64,000 bases of DNA, taken from NCBI RefSeq assembly GCF_947495995.1, contig NZ_CANMAX010000004.1, positions 1-64,000 of the forward strand, given 5' to 3'. Shown here piece by piece: positions 1-7,838 of this stretch. Each line of letters opens with the position of its first letter. The stretch's first letter is position 1. The notes below the pieces were generated by a model. The model was not told the origin of the DNA. It saw nothing but the letters and a program-made list of their open reading frames with translations, and searched no databases. The translations under genes and the position numbers were made by a program. Source of the stretch: an uncultured Tenacibaculum sp. (GTDB lineage: Bacteria > Bacteroidota > Bacteroidia > Flavobacteriales > Flavobacteriaceae).

Positions 1-42
1 CCATACAATTTTAACGATAGACCATATTGGATTTTTAACTAG
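1..42 (+). CDS. possible 3' end of a gene entering the window
   Basis: Frame 1 is open from the first base to a TAG at 40-42 and encodes 13 residues ending PYWIFN. The other two plus frames close at 49-51 (TAG) and 12-14 (TAA), so the evidence is only that this frame reads like protein and that terminator-like hairpins follow. No family can be named from so short a tail. Confidence 0.3.
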   Translation, partial: PYNFNDRPYWIFN

Positions 43-114
43 TAAGATTTAGTCACTCGAATCCTTTAGATTGCAGAATAAGAGTAAGTAAAAACAATAA
101 TTAAATATGCTAAT

Positions 115-146
115 CACAACATTTTTATAATTGTTGTGGCTTTTTG
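115..146 (+). terminator. hairpin terminator
   Basis: A 7-bp stem (cacaaca/tgttgtg) with an AT loop is followed by GC and a run of five T. It would end transcription entering from the left edge. Confidence 0.5.
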
Positions 147-211
147 TTTTTAGAGAATTGTTTGCAACCAACAATTATATATCAAAGAAACTAGTTACTC
201 ATCCTAAAAAC

Positions 212-250
212 AAAACCTTGAAATTCATTTACAGAATTTCAAGGTTTTTT
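212..250. terminator. bidirectional hairpin terminator
   Basis: A 14-bp perfect stem (212-225 with 235-248, core ccttgaaatt/aatttcaagg) carries A-runs on the left and T-runs on the right, so it can work on both strands. It lies just downstream of the minus-strand PAS gene and is its likely terminator. The rest of 147-272 shows no gene. Confidence 0.7.
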
Positions 251-272
251 ATGTGTTGTGATTACTTAAAAA

Positions 273-842
273 CTAAGCAATTTGTCTTTCTAAAGCTAAA
301 AAGTGAGTGACTTCATCGTTATCCTTTAATGGGAAAATATGAATCTCACATTTGTATTGAGTTTTATCTTTCTTATGATTTATAATTACTTCCTTAAAAG
401 GATTACCTAAAGCTAATTTCTTGCGAATTCTAGATCTAACAGTATCAGAAGTAGCATTACCTTGTAAGAAATTAGGTGTTTTACGTATTGCGTAATTTTT
501 AGGATAACCAGTCATTTTAGAAAAACCATCGTTTACCCAAAGAATATTTCTATCGATATCCGTTAGAATTAAAGCTTCAAAAGAATTCTTAGAAAGAATT
601 TGTTCAATATTACTTTTCCAAGTAAACTTTTTCGCTAGATTTTGTAGTGAAAATATGTCTTGTTGTAAAGAAGACTCTTCACACAAAAAATTATAATTCT
701 GTAAATGGATGTCAAAACTTAACATATTAACTCTCGCCCTGTTGTCTGAAACTAAAGATCCTTTAATTTCTTCGTATTGTTTTACAGATAAAGAATTAAC
801 ATAAATATCTAAACTCTTCATCTCTGTTATAGCATTTTTCAT
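273..842 (-). CDS. PAS domain protein, LOV-like but lacking the photoactive cysteine
   Basis: This is a 189-residue soluble protein with no output domain. Residues about 80-186 form one PAS domain: a start of the type SFEALILTDID, then ILWVND, the F..MTGY turn, a TPNFLQG segment and a final beta strand FPLKDND..THFLALERQ. The FLQG segment matches the helix that in LOV photosensors reads NCRFLQG, but proline sits where LOV has the flavin-binding cysteine. A canonical LOV photocycle is therefore not expected. The N-terminal ~80 residues look helical and could dimerise. It is transcribed alone toward a terminator at 212-250. It may be a stand-alone sensor or adaptor binding a small ligand; the ligand and partner cannot be told from sequence. 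Confidence 0.75.
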   Translation of the reverse strand: MKNAITEMKSLDIYVNSLSVKQYEEIKGSLVSDNRARVNMLSFDIHLQNYNFLCEESSLQQDIFSLQNLAKKFTWKSNIEQILSKNSFEALILTDIDRNILWVNDGFSKMTGYPKNYAIRKTPNFLQGNATSDTVRSRIRKKLALGNPFKEVIINHKKDKTQYKCEIHIFPLKDNDEVTHFLALERQIA

Positions 843-893
843 TGTAGTTTAGTTTAAAAAGTTAAAAATAGTTAAATATTCTTCATATGCAAG

Positions 894-3365
894 TTAATTC
901 ACCATAAATATGGCATTTGCAAAGAAAAGTTTTCCATTATCCCAAAAGCCTCTAAATAATGGATTATCAGTTAAGTAAATAATATTTCCTCTTCCGATAT
1001 TCTCATTTCCAAAAATTAATGAGTTTTGTTGCTTTTTTAAAGTTTCAGCACCTGCAAATCCAGAAACTACGGTATTGTTATCTAATGTAACTACATTCGA
1101 TCCGTTTTTTAAGTAATCGTAAGTACTACTTCCTAATTTTAGCGTGAAATAGTCGTTACCATAACCGAAACCTAAAGGATGTGAATTGTCAATTTTAGTT
1201 TTAAAAATTGCACCAGTAATTAACTTCTTAATATAATCTCTCTCTTTGTCTTTATGTAGAATCAACTTTGTTGTTTTACTTTCTTCTTTTTTCTTATCCT
1301 TTTTAGATTTTTTAGGACTTAAATTGAATAATTTACTTGAACTAAATACTTGATTAGCGCTTCCAATTGCGATAACTTTTCCTCCTTGACTAACCCAAGA
1401 TTTTAAAGCTTTTAATTTCGATTCGTTTAAAATGTTGCGGTAACTTCCGTTAGGTAAAATTAAAGTGTTGAATTTCGAAAGTAACTTAGCCGATAAATTT
1501 CTTGCAGGAATTGCACTGTAATCGTAGTTTAAATCTTGCTCTAAGAAATAACGAACTTCACCGTAACTTAAAGTAGAAATTCCTCTTCCAGATAAAACAG
1601 CGATTTTATTTTGTTTAATTTCTCGAACACTAGAAGATCCCATATCTACACCTTTTGTAGATAATCCTGTAGTAATATGGTGATTTACTTTATTATGTTT
1701 TTTACTAATTTTTAAAAGTAGTGCATCAAAATTAGCAATGTGTTTATTGTCTCTTTTTGCAACGATTAAAGAACCTGGAGCTAAATTATGATTGCTATTC
1801 ACCATCATCTTTTCATTAGTTCTTACACGCACTTTATTATTTAATAAATCAGTTAATAAAGCAGCGTCTGTAATATGATTCCAATCAAAAACATAGGCGT
1901 AAACATTGTTTTTTAACGTAGCTTTTGGTACAGAAGAACTGTAACGACTCGTATTAACTTTATTTTTACTAGCAACAGTATTTAATCCGTATGCATATGG
2001 TAAAGACCAAGCCGTAATATCATAAGTTAAGGTATCTTTAATAGTCGCTTTTGGTTCAAATAAAACTTCTACTAATTTTCCTTTAGGCTGATCTGTATTA
2101 ATGGTAATGTTATTTTGATCAATTTTAAGCTGACCGTTTCCATTTTTTGCAAATACATATCCAGATACAGATTTGCTAGTTGCTTTTCCGTATTGAATTT
2201 CATGACGATCTAATAATTTTTTTAATTGCTCAATTTTATCAGGATTTCCTTGTAATACATAAGAAGCATATTTGTAGTTCTTATCATTGTAATACTTTTT
2301 AAATTCAGAATTTAATTTGCCAGCATTTTTAGCAGCTACTTCTACAGTTGACAATCCTGTTGTAGTGTGATGTAATAATCTGTCTTTTAAAGTTAAAATA
2401 TCACCTTCAGCAGTTTTTATACCTAAACCAGCCATTCCATGACCAGCTTGCTCGTAAGTCATACCAATCGCTCCGTTAAAAGTTGGGTATGTATCTCCAT
2501 AACTAGGATATAATAAATCGAAACTTTCTTTAGTGAAATATAACCAACCTTTTTCATCGAAATATTTCGCATGGTTTTTTCCAATTTCTCCTTGGAAATC
2601 TTTTTGAAATTTAGTTACAATTTCATGAAAAGGTTCAGCAGCAGGAGCAAAGTAATACGGATTATTAATGTATTGTTCGTGGAAATCTACATGAATGTGA
2701 GGTAACCACTTGTTATAGATTTTTAAACGTTGTTGAGATTCGATTTGAGTTGCCCAAGCCCAGTCTCTATTTAAGTCAAATAAATAATGATTTGGCCTTC
2801 CTTGAATCCATGGTTCATTGTGCTCAATTGCAGCAGGATTCGGATTTATATTTCTATTTGAAACTTGTGTAAACCAGTTTACATAACGATCTCTACCATC
2901 TGGATTAATACATGGATCTAAAATCACAATAACATTTTCTAACCAAGCTTGCTTTTCAGTTAATAATTTGTAAGCTGTTAAAATTCCAGCTTCAGTTGCA
3001 GAAGCTTCGTTACCGTGAACATTATAACTTAACCAAACGATAGCTTTATCTTGTAAAGGCGACGTGTTTTCTAGTTTAGTATTTGTTAAGTGTTGTTTTC
3101 TAATTTTTTCTAAGTTCTCAATATTACTTTTACTACTGATGTAAGCAACTTGTAAAGGTCTTCTTTCATATGTTTTACCATATTGCTCAATGGTAATGTT
3201 TGGAGAATTTTGAGCTAAATGCTTAAAGTAATCAACAACTTGATGATGTCTTGTAAATTGAGATCCTAAAGGATATTCAAAGAATTCAGAAGGTGATTTA
3301 ATATTCTGAGAAAAAAGATTAATTGTAATAACAAGTACTGCTATTAAAGTAGTTTTAAAGCGCAT
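894..3365 (-). CDS. secreted M14 family zinc carboxypeptidase
   Basis: The chosen start is the internal ATG at 3363-3365, which opens directly into a signal peptide (MRFKTT, hydrophobic core, NLFSQ). The longer reading frame adds 22 residues that overlap the upstream gene's end. The protein is then 823 aa. The M14 zinc site is visible: HGNE near residues 117-120 supplies His and Glu, HVDFHEQ near 227 supplies the second His, and TYEQAGHG carries the likely catalytic Glu. The C-terminal half has a ThuA/GATase-like segment (LSYGEVRYFLEQ, NTLILPNGSYR) as in the large flavobacterial M14 peptidases. It should hydrolyse peptides outside the inner membrane. The 46-bp gap to the upstream gene on the same strand suggests co-transcription. 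Confidence 0.9.
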   Translation of the reverse strand: MRFKTTLIAVLVITINLFSQNIKSPSEFFEYPLGSQFTRHHQVVDYFKHLAQNSPNITIEQYGKTYERRPLQVAYISSKSNIENLEKIRKQHLTNTKLENTSPLQDKAIVWLSYNVHGNEASATEAGILTAYKLLTEKQAWLENVIVILDPCINPDGRDRYVNWFTQVSNRNINPNPAAIEHNEPWIQGRPNHYLFDLNRDWAWATQIESQQRLKIYNKWLPHIHVDFHEQYINNPYYFAPAAEPFHEIVTKFQKDFQGEIGKNHAKYFDEKGWLYFTKESFDLLYPSYGDTYPTFNGAIGMTYEQAGHGMAGLGIKTAEGDILTLKDRLLHHTTTGLSTVEVAAKNAGKLNSEFKKYYNDKNYKYASYVLQGNPDKIEQLKKLLDRHEIQYGKATSKSVSGYVFAKNGNGQLKIDQNNITINTDQPKGKLVEVLFEPKATIKDTLTYDITAWSLPYAYGLNTVASKNKVNTSRYSSSVPKATLKNNVYAYVFDWNHITDAALLTDLLNNKVRVRTNEKMMVNSNHNLAPGSLIVAKRDNKHIANFDALLLKISKKHNKVNHHITTGLSTKGVDMGSSSVREIKQNKIAVLSGRGISTLSYGEVRYFLEQDLNYDYSAIPARNLSAKLLSKFNTLILPNGSYRNILNESKLKALKSWVSQGGKVIAIGSANQVFSSSKLFNLSPKKSKKDKKKEESKTTKLILHKDKERDYIKKLITGAIFKTKIDNSHPLGFGYGNDYFTLKLGSSTYDYLKNGSNVVTLDNNTVVSGFAGAETLKKQQNSLIFGNENIGRGNIIYLTDNPLFRGFWDNGKLFFANAIFMVN

Positions 3366-3411
3366 GAAACCTAATATTTGATTGATGATCAAATGTAAGG
3401 AAATAATTTTA

Positions 3412-4173
3412 CTAAAATTTCTCAAAAACACCTAAACCAAAGAGCGCAAAGTCATATTTAACAGGGTCGTTGCTGTCAAATTTCCTTAGGGTTTCATCCA
3501 GCTCTTTTATAGCCTTCCAATCGTTTTGCTTTCGAGTTAAAATTTCAAGTTTTCTTGCAATATTACCAGTATGAACATCTAACGGACAATGTAAATGTTT
3601 TGAGGAATGTGTTTTCCAAATACCAAAATCAACTCCTTTTTTTGCATCTCGAACCATCCAACGTAAAAACATGTTTATACGCTTTGCAGCAGAACCTTTT
3701 ACAGGATCGGAAATATGTTTTTGAGTTCTTTGTAAATGTGGAATTTCAAAGAAAATCTGTTTAAAATTATGAATAGCTAATTGATAATTGTCAGCATTTT
3801 TAGGAAGTAAAACAGCTTCTAATCCATTATGATTTGAGTAAATGTTTTTTAAAGAACGGATAAAGAATTTAAAATCTTCAGCATTAAAAGTTCGATGTAC
3901 AAACCCATCAAAATTATCAAGTTGATCTTCAGAATGATTTAAGACAAAATCATAAGGAGAGTTTCCCATTAGTTCCATCATTCGACTAGAATTCTTAATA
4001 ATCATTGTTCGGTTTCCCCAAGCAATAATAGAAGAAAGAAATCCAGCAATTTCAATATCTTCTTTTAATGTATATCGATGAGGAATTTGAATTGGATCAC
4101 TATCAATAAATTGATCATTCTCGTAAAAATCTGCTTTTTCGTCTAAAAACTCTTTAAGTTCTTTAGTTGTCAT
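3412..4173 (-). CDS. TIGR02757 family protein (DUF2400)
   Basis: This 253-residue protein matches the conserved Bacteroidota/Campylobacterota family TIGR02757. Visible hallmarks are the N-terminal DPIQIPHRY segment, FLSSIIAWGNR near residue 45, the FMNMFLRWMVR-like segment (NMFLRWMVRDAKKGVDFGIW), and the C-terminal LDVHTGNIARKL with FALFGLGVFE. The all-helical layout with LDVHTGN resembles the helix-hairpin-helix DNA glycosylase fold, so a DNA-related role has been suggested for the family, but no activity is established to my knowledge. No signal peptide. It lies 6 bp downstream of the CPBP protease gene and 46 bp upstream of the M14 gene. Confidence 0.85.
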   Translation of the reverse strand: MTTKELKEFLDEKADFYENDQFIDSDPIQIPHRYTLKEDIEIAGFLSSIIAWGNRTMIIKNSSRMMELMGNSPYDFVLNHSEDQLDNFDGFVHRTFNAEDFKFFIRSLKNIYSNHNGLEAVLLPKNADNYQLAIHNFKQIFFEIPHLQRTQKHISDPVKGSAAKRINMFLRWMVRDAKKGVDFGIWKTHSSKHLHCPLDVHTGNIARKLEILTRKQNDWKAIKELDETLRKFDSNDPVKYDFALFGLGVFEKF

Positions 4174-4179
4174 ATTTCA

Positions 4180-4749
4180 TTATGTTGGAAGACCAACAAA
4201 GCTAAGGGAAATAAAGAAACCATTATAGCAAGCATGCAATAAAATACTCCATCCTAAACCAAAACGAACACGAATAAAACCTAAGTAAGCTCCTAAAATA
4301 ATTTGAGGCGCAACTAAAATCGGAGTTAATAAAAGTACATTAGTGGTAATGGTATAGTTTGTAAGATGCACTAAACCAAAGATAAGTGCGAAAACATAAA
4401 AGGCAATTTTAAATGCTTGTCTGTCTTTAAATAAAGGCAAAGGCGCTCTAAAAATTACTTCTTCTATTAATGGGGCTAAAATAGCTGCAAGAAAAAATAC
4501 AGCAATTTTCGGAAATTTCTCCATCATTTCTACAACCGCATGGTTTTCCATATCCACCAAACCAGAAGCTTCAACTAAACCTAATAATGGAGTTAATACA
4601 CCAATAGAAATAATACTGATCACTAATAAATGAAAGAACTTTGTCAGTCTATATTTAGGATCAGTATTAGGGTCTTGTTCTAAAACAGGATTTTTTAAGT
4701 ATGCAATTAATTCATTAAAGGTTGCTCTCATGACAAATGTGTTTGTCAA
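4180..4749 (-). CDS. CPBP family intramembrane glutamic protease
   Basis: A 189-residue polytopic membrane protein with about four to five hydrophobic segments. The CPBP/Abi (CAAX Rce1-like) motifs are present: LIEEVIFRAPL (EExxxR) near residue 97, FGLVHLTN carrying the second-motif His near residue 124, and LHACYNGFF near the C-terminus. These are the residues that make the active site in this family. The role in bacteria is usually unknown; candidates are processing of membrane peptides or maturation of prenylated substrates. Two Met codons (residues 1 and 7) are possible starts. It appears to form a short operon with the TIGR02757 gene. Confidence 0.88.
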   Translation of the reverse strand: MTNTFVMRATFNELIAYLKNPVLEQDPNTDPKYRLTKFFHLLVISIISIGVLTPLLGLVEASGLVDMENHAVVEMMEKFPKIAVFFLAAILAPLIEEVIFRAPLPLFKDRQAFKIAFYVFALIFGLVHLTNYTITTNVLLLTPILVAPQIILGAYLGFIRVRFGLGWSILLHACYNGFFISLSFVGLPT

Positions 4750-4784
4750 TAAGTAGACTTTTGTATGAAAAAGTTACAAGAAAA

Positions 4785-6269
4785 TTAATATTTAGCAGCA
4801 CCAACGTTTTTTGAGCTTTTTAAAATAAAAGCACGTAAATCATCATTAGCCTTTTCTAAATCTTCTTTTCTTAAGTACATCATATGTCCGCTTCTGTATC
4901 CTTTAAAAGACATTCTGTTTTTTAATTTTCCACTAGGATCAATTTTTCCCATAGTGTATTTAGCAGCACTATATGTAGTTGCACCATCGTAGTAACCAGA
5001 TTGTACTAAAAGTTGTAAATATGGATTTTCAGCCATAGCTTTTCTTAAGTTCTCTCTGGCATTATTGTTTGAGAAATCCCAAGGACGTACAGGTCCGAAC
5101 ATATTATATTTTACATCTGTTTTAAAATTTAAAACATTTTGTGTGTAGTAATTAATCGCAGGAGTAAAAGAGTGTAACCAAGAAACTAATTCTGGACTAT
5201 AATCTGGACTAGTTCCTGTTTCTCTACGATCTAAACCTAAATATCGACTATCTAAACGTCCAATTGTATTTCCTGAAGAATTACGTAATAATTCTTTCCA
5301 GAAATAAGGTTTCGGAACTTCTAAATTGTGCTGAAGAATTACTTTTTTATCAATTCCAGAAAAGTAAGCCATTTTTTCAGCAACAGCATTCTTTTCTGTT
5401 TCACCAATATAACCACCTTTTGCTAATGCAGGAAGTAAATTGTTTACGGCAAAGTTTTCAGATTCAGGAAGTATATCTAATAAATCTTTTTGTTGTAATG
5501 CTGCTGGTAATCTTTTGTGATACCAAGCTGCAGCTGTAAAATATGGGAAGTTTATCGCATAATCTTCAGAACTTTCTGTACGTAATAATTTATAGTCTGC
5601 AGGAGAAACCATAATAACTCCATTTAAATACATCCATTGTCTGCTTTGCAATTCATAAGCCAATTGCATTACACGTGTTCCACCATAACTTTCCCCAATA
5701 ATATATTTAGGAGCTTTCCATTTATTATTTCGAGTTACAAAAGTATTTAACCAATCTGCTAAATATTTTGCATCTGCATTAACTCCGAAGAAATATTTTT
5801 TGTCAACTTTTTCTCCTTTTTTAACTACTGGTCTTGAATATCCTGTATTAACTGGATTTACAAAAACGATATCAGCAACATCTAAAACTGAATATGGATT
5901 GTCTTTAATTCCATAAGGTTGAATAGGATTTCCTTCATCATCAATTTTTAAAGTCTTTGGTCCAGTATACGCAATATGCATCCAAACAGAAGCCGATCCT
6001 GGTCCGCCATTAAAAGACATAATTAAAGGACGATTTTCGCTATTTGTAACATCGGTTCTATGGTAATAAGTGTAGAATAAAGTTGCTTTAGTATTTCCGT
6101 TAGCATCAAAAACAGGTTGTGTACCAGTTTGCGCTTTATAACTAACACGTTTTCCTTTTATAGTTACTGTGTTTGTAGTTATTACAGTAGTATCTACAGG
6201 AACTCTCATGTCTTGAGCTTGAATCGCTACAAAACTGAAGAATGTAAATAATAGAAAGTATTTTTTCAT
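4785..6269 (-). CDS. secreted serine carboxypeptidase, family S10
   Basis: 494 residues with a clear signal peptide (MKKYFLLFTFFSFVAIQAQ). Family S10 marks are FNGGPGSASVWMH near residue 90 (oxyanion region), GESYGGTR near residue 192 (nucleophile Ser in GESYGG), and the C-terminal region LVQSGYYDGATTY with a later SGHMMYL carrying the expected Asp and His of the triad. The bacterial branch of S10 removes C-terminal residues from peptides. It is likely periplasmic or surface exposed, since no T9SS sorting domain is seen at the C-terminus (it ends LKSSKNVGAAKY). The upstream DUF3667 gene is only 17 bp away on the same strand. Confidence 0.9.
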   Translation of the reverse strand: MKKYFLLFTFFSFVAIQAQDMRVPVDTTVITTNTVTIKGKRVSYKAQTGTQPVFDANGNTKATLFYTYYHRTDVTNSENRPLIMSFNGGPGSASVWMHIAYTGPKTLKIDDEGNPIQPYGIKDNPYSVLDVADIVFVNPVNTGYSRPVVKKGEKVDKKYFFGVNADAKYLADWLNTFVTRNNKWKAPKYIIGESYGGTRVMQLAYELQSRQWMYLNGVIMVSPADYKLLRTESSEDYAINFPYFTAAAWYHKRLPAALQQKDLLDILPESENFAVNNLLPALAKGGYIGETEKNAVAEKMAYFSGIDKKVILQHNLEVPKPYFWKELLRNSSGNTIGRLDSRYLGLDRRETGTSPDYSPELVSWLHSFTPAINYYTQNVLNFKTDVKYNMFGPVRPWDFSNNNARENLRKAMAENPYLQLLVQSGYYDGATTYSAAKYTMGKIDPSGKLKNRMSFKGYRSGHMMYLRKEDLEKANDDLRAFILKSSKNVGAAKY

Positions 6270-6286
6270 TTTGAATAGAGTTTGAT

Positions 6287-6994
6287 TTAGATATATTTGA
6301 TTGTTGTGCTTAAAATTAAAATTACAATAAATAAAAGTATTCCATATAAAAACATAATAGTTAAAGCTTTAGAAATATCTTCTCCTTTATGTTTTTTTTC
6401 GCTAAATATCGAATAAATAAAAAAGGTGAGTATAATGTAAACTAAAGGATTAAATATTAAAGGTATTTGTGTAATCAGTAATAAGACTGTTCCTAAAAGT
6501 GTTGCTTGGCCAAACATAAAAGCACTAATGGTAAGATGTTCCCAAAAATTATATTTCCTGTAAAATAGATTAGTTACTATTGCCATAGGAAATATGCAAA
6601 ACGCCCAGAAAAATTTGAAATATTTTCTAATAAACGCACCTGTTTTGTAACTAAGAGAATATATTTTTTGTTTTTCAATTTCGGGGCTCACATCTATAGT
6701 AAATCCTGATTTTGAGAACCCTTCTAAAATGATATAGATTGTAGTGGTGATTATAAGGAAAGAGATAGGGTTAAATACACCTTTTCTTTTACCGTTTAAA
6801 TAATCTATCACCATCTTTTTAGGAGAAATACACAAGTGTTTTACATTGTATAAAAAACCTTTGTCCATTTCAATTAAACTTTTGGAAGAAGTAGCAATCA
6901 ATGAGGTTAACGTAATAGTTTTATTATCTGCTTTCTCACCACAATTAGGACAAAATTTTTCATCATGTTCATGACCACATGAAATACAAATCAT
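6287..6994 (-). CDS. DUF3667 zinc-ribbon membrane protein
   Basis: 235 residues. The N-terminus has a zinc ribbon made of CISCG and CPNCGEK (four cysteines in the first 20 residues). It is followed by a helical segment with KGFLYNVKHL and YLNGKRKGVFNPISFL, the signature of DUF3667 in Bacteroidota, then four predicted membrane helices over roughly residues 75-235. The family has no assigned function; the ribbon would face the cytoplasm. The gene is first in a minus-strand run leading to the S10 peptidase. Confidence 0.85.
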   Translation of the reverse strand: MICISCGHEHDEKFCPNCGEKADNKTITLTSLIATSSKSLIEMDKGFLYNVKHLCISPKKMVIDYLNGKRKGVFNPISFLIITTTIYIILEGFSKSGFTIDVSPEIEKQKIYSLSYKTGAFIRKYFKFFWAFCIFPMAIVTNLFYRKYNFWEHLTISAFMFGQATLLGTVLLLITQIPLIFNPLVYIILTFFIYSIFSEKKHKGEDISKALTIMFLYGILLFIVILILSTTIKYI

Positions 6995-7107
6995 AGAATT
7001 TAATATTTCTGCTAAAATTAAATAAAAAGTTTTAGAGTAAAGTTGTTGTTTTTCTATACATAGTAAATCGCTATTTCATGCAGCTTTATATAAACTTTAT
7101 GACATTA

Positions 7108-7117
7108 AAGTCGACTT
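7108..7117. promoter_or_regulatory. 10-bp perfect palindrome upstream of the 182-aa gene
   Basis: AAGTCGACTT reads the same on both strands. It lies 17 bp before a degenerate -7 box (TCTCTTTG at 7134-7141, one mismatch to TAnnTTTG). Its position is compatible with an operator, but it is short and could be chance. Confidence 0.35.
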
Positions 7118-7140
7118 CAAGGTTTTTTTATTTTCTCTTT

Positions 7141-7182
7141 GTTATAGAATTATTTGTTTTTTAAAATTGATAATTCTATAAC
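7141..7182 (+). promoter_or_regulatory. perfect 13-bp inverted repeat in the leader of the 182-aa gene
   Basis: GTTATAGAATTAT at 7141-7153 is the exact reverse complement of 7170-7182, with a 16-nt loop. It ends 31 bp before the ATG at 7214. If transcription starts near 7148 only part of the stem would be in RNA; if it starts earlier the whole hairpin forms the 5' leader. Either a protein operator or an RNA element is possible. A TTG start at 7154 would fall inside the loop, which argues for the ATG at 7214. The core AATTCTATA recurs at 10340-10348 upstream of the MACPF operon. Confidence 0.6.
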
Positions 7183-7213
7183 AATTAATGTAAACCAAGA
7201 AAAACAAAGTAAC

Positions 7214-7762
7214 ATGAGTAGCGAATTAACAAACAGTGTAACGAAAAGTAAAAAAGAGTTAGCAAGAATTCCGGGATATAAGATCACGAAAAAAGATAAG
7301 CTTATAAAAGTTTCGGTAGGTGAAGGTCAAGATTTTGCAATTCCGATAGATTTCGGAGTAGAATACCCAGGAGTTTTAGCACCAACAGTACTTACCTATT
7401 TAAGAGGAGAAGGCAAAGAGAAAAATATTTTTGTTCAAGGAGTCGCTTTTGTAAATAGTGATTATGGAGTTAAAAAAGATCAGTTTGAATTTTATTACAA
7501 CTTTACGTATAAATCATCAGGTGAATATCAATTGAATATTTATATGACATTTATTCATAGCGATAAGAATAATGAACAAGGTTTTAGATATTATCCATTT
7601 CTGATGGAGTTTTGTGACGGAGCAATTAAATGCAGCGAAAAAGAGACAGTTCCAGTAGATAAAATAAAAACAGTAGAATTGTTTGTAATTAATAGAAACC
7701 CAGAAACTTCAAGAGGAACAGTAACTACAGTGAAACCATCTTCGGGTACTCCAGGATTTTAA
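7214..7762 (+). CDS. orphan protein next to the two-component/MACPF locus
   Basis: I do not recognise this 182-residue protein. The start is taken as ATG 7214 (MSSELTNSV) because a longer TTG start lies in the loop of a perfect inverted repeat. There is no signal peptide or membrane helix. After a charged helical N-terminus (residues 1-30) it is rich in short beta-like segments with many aromatics (FEFYYNFTYK, YQLNIYMTFI, FRYYPFLMEF), compatible with a small beta-sandwich. Two cysteines lie close together near residues 134 and 139. The tail TTVKPSSGTPGF is Pro/Gly-rich. It has its own leader hairpin and its own terminator (7782-7806), so it is a separate transcript from the kinase that follows. 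Regulator target, secreted partner or inhibitor of the pore proteins are guesses. Confidence 0.8.
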   Translation: MSSELTNSVTKSKKELARIPGYKITKKDKLIKVSVGEGQDFAIPIDFGVEYPGVLAPTVLTYLRGEGKEKNIFVQGVAFVNSDYGVKKDQFEFYYNFTYKSSGEYQLNIYMTFIHSDKNNEQGFRYYPFLMEFCDGAIKCSEKETVPVDKIKTVELFVINRNPETSRGTVTTVKPSSGTPGF

Positions 7763-7781
7763 ACTAAAAACTTCATAAAAA

Positions 7782-7806
7782 AGTGGTGAATCTTTCACCG
7801 CTTTTT
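7782..7806 (+). terminator. hairpin terminator after the 182-aa gene
   Basis: A 9-bp stem (agtggtgaa with ttcaccgct, one G-U pair) and a two-base loop, followed by TTTTT. It lies 20 bp after the stop and separates this gene from the sensor kinase. Confidence 0.8.
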
Positions 7807-7838
7807 GTATTTTAAAAACCACCAAATAAGTTTTTAAA

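Noticed and set aside
3366..3431. Longer N-terminus of the M14 peptidase
   Set aside because: The added 22 residues overlap the upstream gene and precede a clean signal peptide starting at 3365.
7154..7213. Longer start (TTG) for the 182-aa protein
   Set aside because: The TTG lies in the loop of a perfect inverted repeat and adds 20 residues of no clear structure; ATG 7214 is the better start.
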